NCBI GenBank assembly: GCA_003218415.1
Contig: QHNK01000096.1
Span: 1-52,460 of the forward strand
Source of the DNA: Verrucomicrobiota bacterium
GTDB lineage: Bacteria; Verrucomicrobiota; Verrucomicrobiia; Chthoniobacterales; UBA10450
Direction: 5' to 3'
Length of the DNA stretch: 52,460 nt
The notes below the pieces were generated by a model. That model made no database searches. It saw nothing but the letters and a program-made list of their open reading frames with translations, and was not told the origin of the DNA. Position numbers and translations under genes: made by a program. Positions 50,016 to 52,460 of the stretch are shown one piece after another; the stretch's first letter is position 1; each line of letters begins with the position of its first letter.

Positions 50016-52460
50016 ATGATCAGGGTAATCAGAATTTGCCGGAAGTGCGGCGCAAAGGTCTTTTCCGACGCGCCGGAAGGGCTTTGCGCGAGGTGTGTGC
50101 TGAAAATCGCGCTGGCGACGTTGCCTGAGGCTGTAGCCGAGGGCGACTTGTCCGCCGTAGCCTCGGCGAAAGCGGATGACTCCGGCCGCGTGGAACAATC
50201 TGCAGGCGAAGATCGAGCATCAGCGTCACAAGACAAAACAACCGTCCGCGCCGCCGAGCTGCTGGGAGAATTGGGCGATTACGAATTGCTGGAAGAAATC
50301 GGTCGCGGCGGTCAGGGCGTAGTATTTCGAGCGCGGCAAAAGAGTCTCAATCGCATCGTCGCATTAAAAGTAATTGGCCTTGGTCAGTGGGCGAGCAAAG
50401 CGCATCTGAAACGGTTTCGCCGCGAAGCGGAAGCCGCCGCCAGCCTGGAGCATCCCGGTATCGTCCCAATCCATGAAGTCGGTGAGCGCGACGGCTCGTG
50501 CTACTTCAGCATGAAATTCATCGAGGGCGGCCAGCTCGATGAAATAGTCCGGCGCGAACCGATGCCCATTCGGCAGGCGGCGGAACTAATCGCCAAGGTA
50601 GCGCGCACCGTGCATTACGCGCATGAACACGGCATCCTGCACCGAGACATCAAGCCGGGAAATATTCTACTCGATGCAGAAGGCGAACCGCATCTGACTG
50701 ATTTCGGCCTTGCGCGATTGCTCGAGACTGAGAGCACAGTCACGCGCACGCTGGAAGTACTGGGCACACCCAGCTACATGGCCCCTGAGCAAGCGTTGGG
50801 AGAGAACGCTGCTGTCAGCAGCGCAACGGATGTGTACGGGCTCGGCGCAGTGCTTTACCAATTGCTCACTGGGCAGCCGCCCTTTGCCGGAGGAACAACC
50901 TACGAGACCATCAAATTACTGCTCGACACTGAGCCGCGGCAGCCGCGTCTGCTGAATCCGAAAATAGATCGCGATCTATCAACAATTTGCCTGAAGTGTC
51001 TCGAGAAAGATCCAAAGCGCCGCTACTCTTCCGCTCTCGCGCTGGCGGAAGACCTCGAACGTTGGTTTAAGCACGAACCCATTCAGGCCAGCCGCGCCGG
51101 AGTTTTCACCCGCGGAAGGAAATGGGTGCGACGAAATCCAACGAGTGCGCTGCTGGCGGCGTCTCTGGTTGCTCTTGCAGCGGCGAGCGGCTGGATCGTT
51201 TGGAAAAGTGAATTGATCCGGCAACCGGTAACAACGAGCCCACCACCCGACAAGAGCATCGCCGTGCTGCCCTTTGAGAATTTCAGTGACAACAAAGAAA
51301 ACTCCTACTTCGCCGCCGGGATACAAGACGACGTGCTGACGAGTCTAGCGCAGATTCACGACTTGAAAGTCATCAGCCGCGCGAGCGTGATGGTTTATGA
51401 AAAACCCGGCGTGCGCAATATGCGTGAGATCAGCCAGGCGCTGGGCGTGGCGAACGTTCTTGAAGGGAGCGTCCGCCGCACGGGCAACCGCGTGCTCGTC
51501 AACGTCCAGCTGATCGACGCACGCAACGACCGCCACATCTGGGCGGAGCGTTACGACCGGGCCGTCGCCGATTCGATTGGCCTCCAAGGCGAGCTGGCCA
51601 CACAGATCGCGTCCGTTCTGAAAGCGAAACTCGCTCCGGAAGAAAAAGCCCGCCTAGGTGTCGAACCTACCGCTAACTCAGAGGCCTACGTGCTTTACCT
51701 CACAGCACTCGGCAAGGAAGGAACAGATTGGATCGCGGCGGAGCAGCTTTACGTGCAGGCCGCTGCGGTTGATCCGACGTTCGCATTAGCTTACGCGCGA
51801 GCTTCCATTCTCAATAGCTCGATTGCCGGGTCAACGACCGGCGATCATCGGGCGCCCATGGCGAAAGCGCGCGCCCAGGCGGAGGTAGCTCTGGGATTAT
51901 CGCCAAACTTGGGCGAAGCGCATCTGGCTTTGGGTCTTTGCCTCTATTGGGGGGATAAGAATTACGACGCAGCGCTTAAGGAGTTCGAGGTCGCCGCGGC
52001 GACTTCTCCCAATAACGCCGAGATCTACATTTACGTTGCAGGCATCTATCGCCGGCAGGGGCGCTGGCGCGAATCGGTGGCAAGCTTCCAACGGGCCCTG
52101 TCCCTCGATCCTCGCAACCGTTCAGTCGCTTTCAACGCCGGCAACAATCACCTTTTCATGCGTGACTGGCCTGCGGCTGCCGCCGATTACAATCGCGCGC
52201 TGGGGATCTCGCCGGATTTCTTGCGTCCCAAGATCGGCCTTGCCTACCTCGAAGTATTTCGTAACGGCAATCCCGCTGCCGCCAGAAAAATTTTGGAAAA
52301 CATTCCGGCCGCCAGTGATCGCAACGGACTGTTGGCTGCGGCGCGCTGGGACCTGGCCATGCTGGAGCGAGATTATGCCGCAGCGGAAAAGGTTCTGACT
52401 GATTTTCCGTTGGAAGATTTTCCTAGCGCCGGAGACGCCCCGAAAACATTTTACCAGGGC
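50016..52460 (+). CDS. Ser/Thr protein kinase with zinc ribbon, TolB/FlgO-like domain and TPR repeats (cut by window edge)
   Basis: Not in the ORF track because it has no stop in the window. It is open from ATG 50016 to the end (815 codons). Order: a zinc ribbon (Cys8, 11, 24, 27), a linker containing a dispersed palindrome, a Hanks kinase domain (IGRGGQGVVF, ALKVIG, HRD at 209-211 in HRDIKPGNILLD, then TDFGLA), a membrane helix at about 376-396 (TSALLAASLVALAAASGWIV), a TolB/FlgO-like domain (IAVLPFENFSDN ... GVANVLEGSVRRTGNRVLVN), and several TPRs to the edge. It probably senses a periplasmic or partner-protein cue through the TPR part. It lies downstream of the ECF sigma gene. Confidence 0.9.
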   Translation, partial: MIRVIRICRKCGAKVFSDAPEGLCARCVLKIALATLPEAVAEGDLSAVASAKADDSGRVEQSAGEDRASASQDKTTVRAAELLGELGDYELLEEIGRGGQGVVFRARQKSLNRIVALKVIGLGQWASKAHLKRFRREAEAAASLEHPGIVPIHEVGERDGSCYFSMKFIEGGQLDEIVRREPMPIRQAAELIAKVARTVHYAHEHGILHRDIKPGNILLDAEGEPHLTDFGLARLLETESTVTRTLEVLGTPSYMAPEQALGENAAVSSATDVYGLGAVLYQLLTGQPPFAGGTTYETIKLLLDTEPRQPRLLNPKIDRDLSTICLKCLEKDPKRRYSSALALAEDLERWFKHEPIQASRAGVFTRGRKWVRRNPTSALLAASLVALAAASGWIVWKSELIRQPVTTSPPPDKSIAVLPFENFSDNKENSYFAAGIQDDVLTSLAQIHDLKVISRASVMVYEKPGVRNMREISQALGVANVLEGSVRRTGNRVLVNVQLIDARNDRHIWAERYDRAVADSIGLQGELATQIASVLKAKLAPEEKARLGVEPTANSEAYVLYLTALGKEGTDWIAAEQLYVQAAAVDPTFALAYARASILNSSIAGSTTGDHRAPMAKARAQAEVALGLSPNLGEAHLALGLCLYWGDKNYDAALKEFEVAAATSPNNAEIYIYVAGIYRRQGRWRESVASFQRALSLDPRNRSVAFNAGNNHLFMRDWPAAAADYNRALGISPDFLRPKIGLAYLEVFRNGNPAAARKILENIPAASDRNGLLAAARWDLAMLERDYAAAEKVLTDFPLEDFPSAGDAPKTFYQG
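50151..50176. repeat. TCCGCC-family palindrome inside the kinase coding sequence
   Basis: A 26-base imperfect palindrome starting TCCGCCGTAGCC and ending AAAGCGGA, almost identical to the reverse complement of 38426-38451. In the kinase it is read as SAVASAKAD, in the low-complexity linker between zinc ribbon and kinase domain, where it does not disturb known motifs. Confidence 0.75.

Overview
The window looks like a housekeeping stretch of a Verrucomicrobiota chromosome, most like the soil Spartobacteria/Chthoniobacterales. That assignment is inferred from gene content and not from a database search. The clues are a division and cell-wall (dcw) cluster containing a fused murC-murB gene and a LysM gene, a GuaB3-type IMP dehydrogenase homologue, an extracytoplasmic-function (ECF) sigma factor next to a Ser/Thr kinase with TPR repeats, a palindrome matching the LexA motif reported for Verrucomicrobia, and many short palindromic repeats between genes. 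No phage, plasmid, transposase or CRISPR signal is visible, and no stretch above 300 bases lacks a gene.

Layout. (1) 1-14543, minus strand: dcw cluster in transcription order mraZ, rsmH, ftsL, ftsI, murE, murF, mraY, murD, a LysM gene, ftsW, murG, murC-murB fusion, ddl (cut by the window edge). Most junctions overlap by 4 bases or are very tight. A promoter overlapped by three MraZ-box-like repeats precedes mraZ. (2) 14618-19912, plus: a small exported YD-repeat-like protein, an ExbB/ExbD/TonB-like set whose TonB-like gene appears frameshifted, a membrane zinc ribbon, GuaB3-type protein, FabF and tRNA-Gly(TCC). (3) 19979-26380: two large polytopic membrane proteins (GT39-like and YfhO-like), then pgsA and moaE on minus, then gnd on plus. 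(4) 26456-32574, minus: dinG followed by an SOS-type unit of a palm-less ImuB and the error-prone polymerase DnaE2. This unit has its own LexA-like box. DnaE2 carries a 132-base palindromic element inserted in frame. (5) 32786-34799, plus: LptF/LptG permease, an unknown protein and an A-type Fe-S carrier, joined by ATGA overlaps. (6) 34855-45243, minus: growth and translation genes in transcription order ileS, lspA, cca, glgA, rplU, rpmA, adk, a small zinc-ribbon gene, fmt, pyrH, frr. (7) 45357-52460, plus: a lipoprotein, a large secreted Asp-box/FN3 protein, an ECF sigma factor, and a Ser/Thr kinase with TPRs that runs off the window.

The most unusual material is in region 4 (rearranged imuB-dnaE2 behind a LexA-type operator, plus an in-frame palindromic insertion) and in the diversity of palindromic repeats. 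At least six families occupy gaps between genes, and three of them reach into coding sequence: inside dnaE2, at the N-terminus of the kinase, and at the 3' ends of fmt and ileS. No complete new multi-gene system was recognised. The nearest candidates are the repeat-shaped coding sequences and the reduced ImuB/DnaE2 unit.
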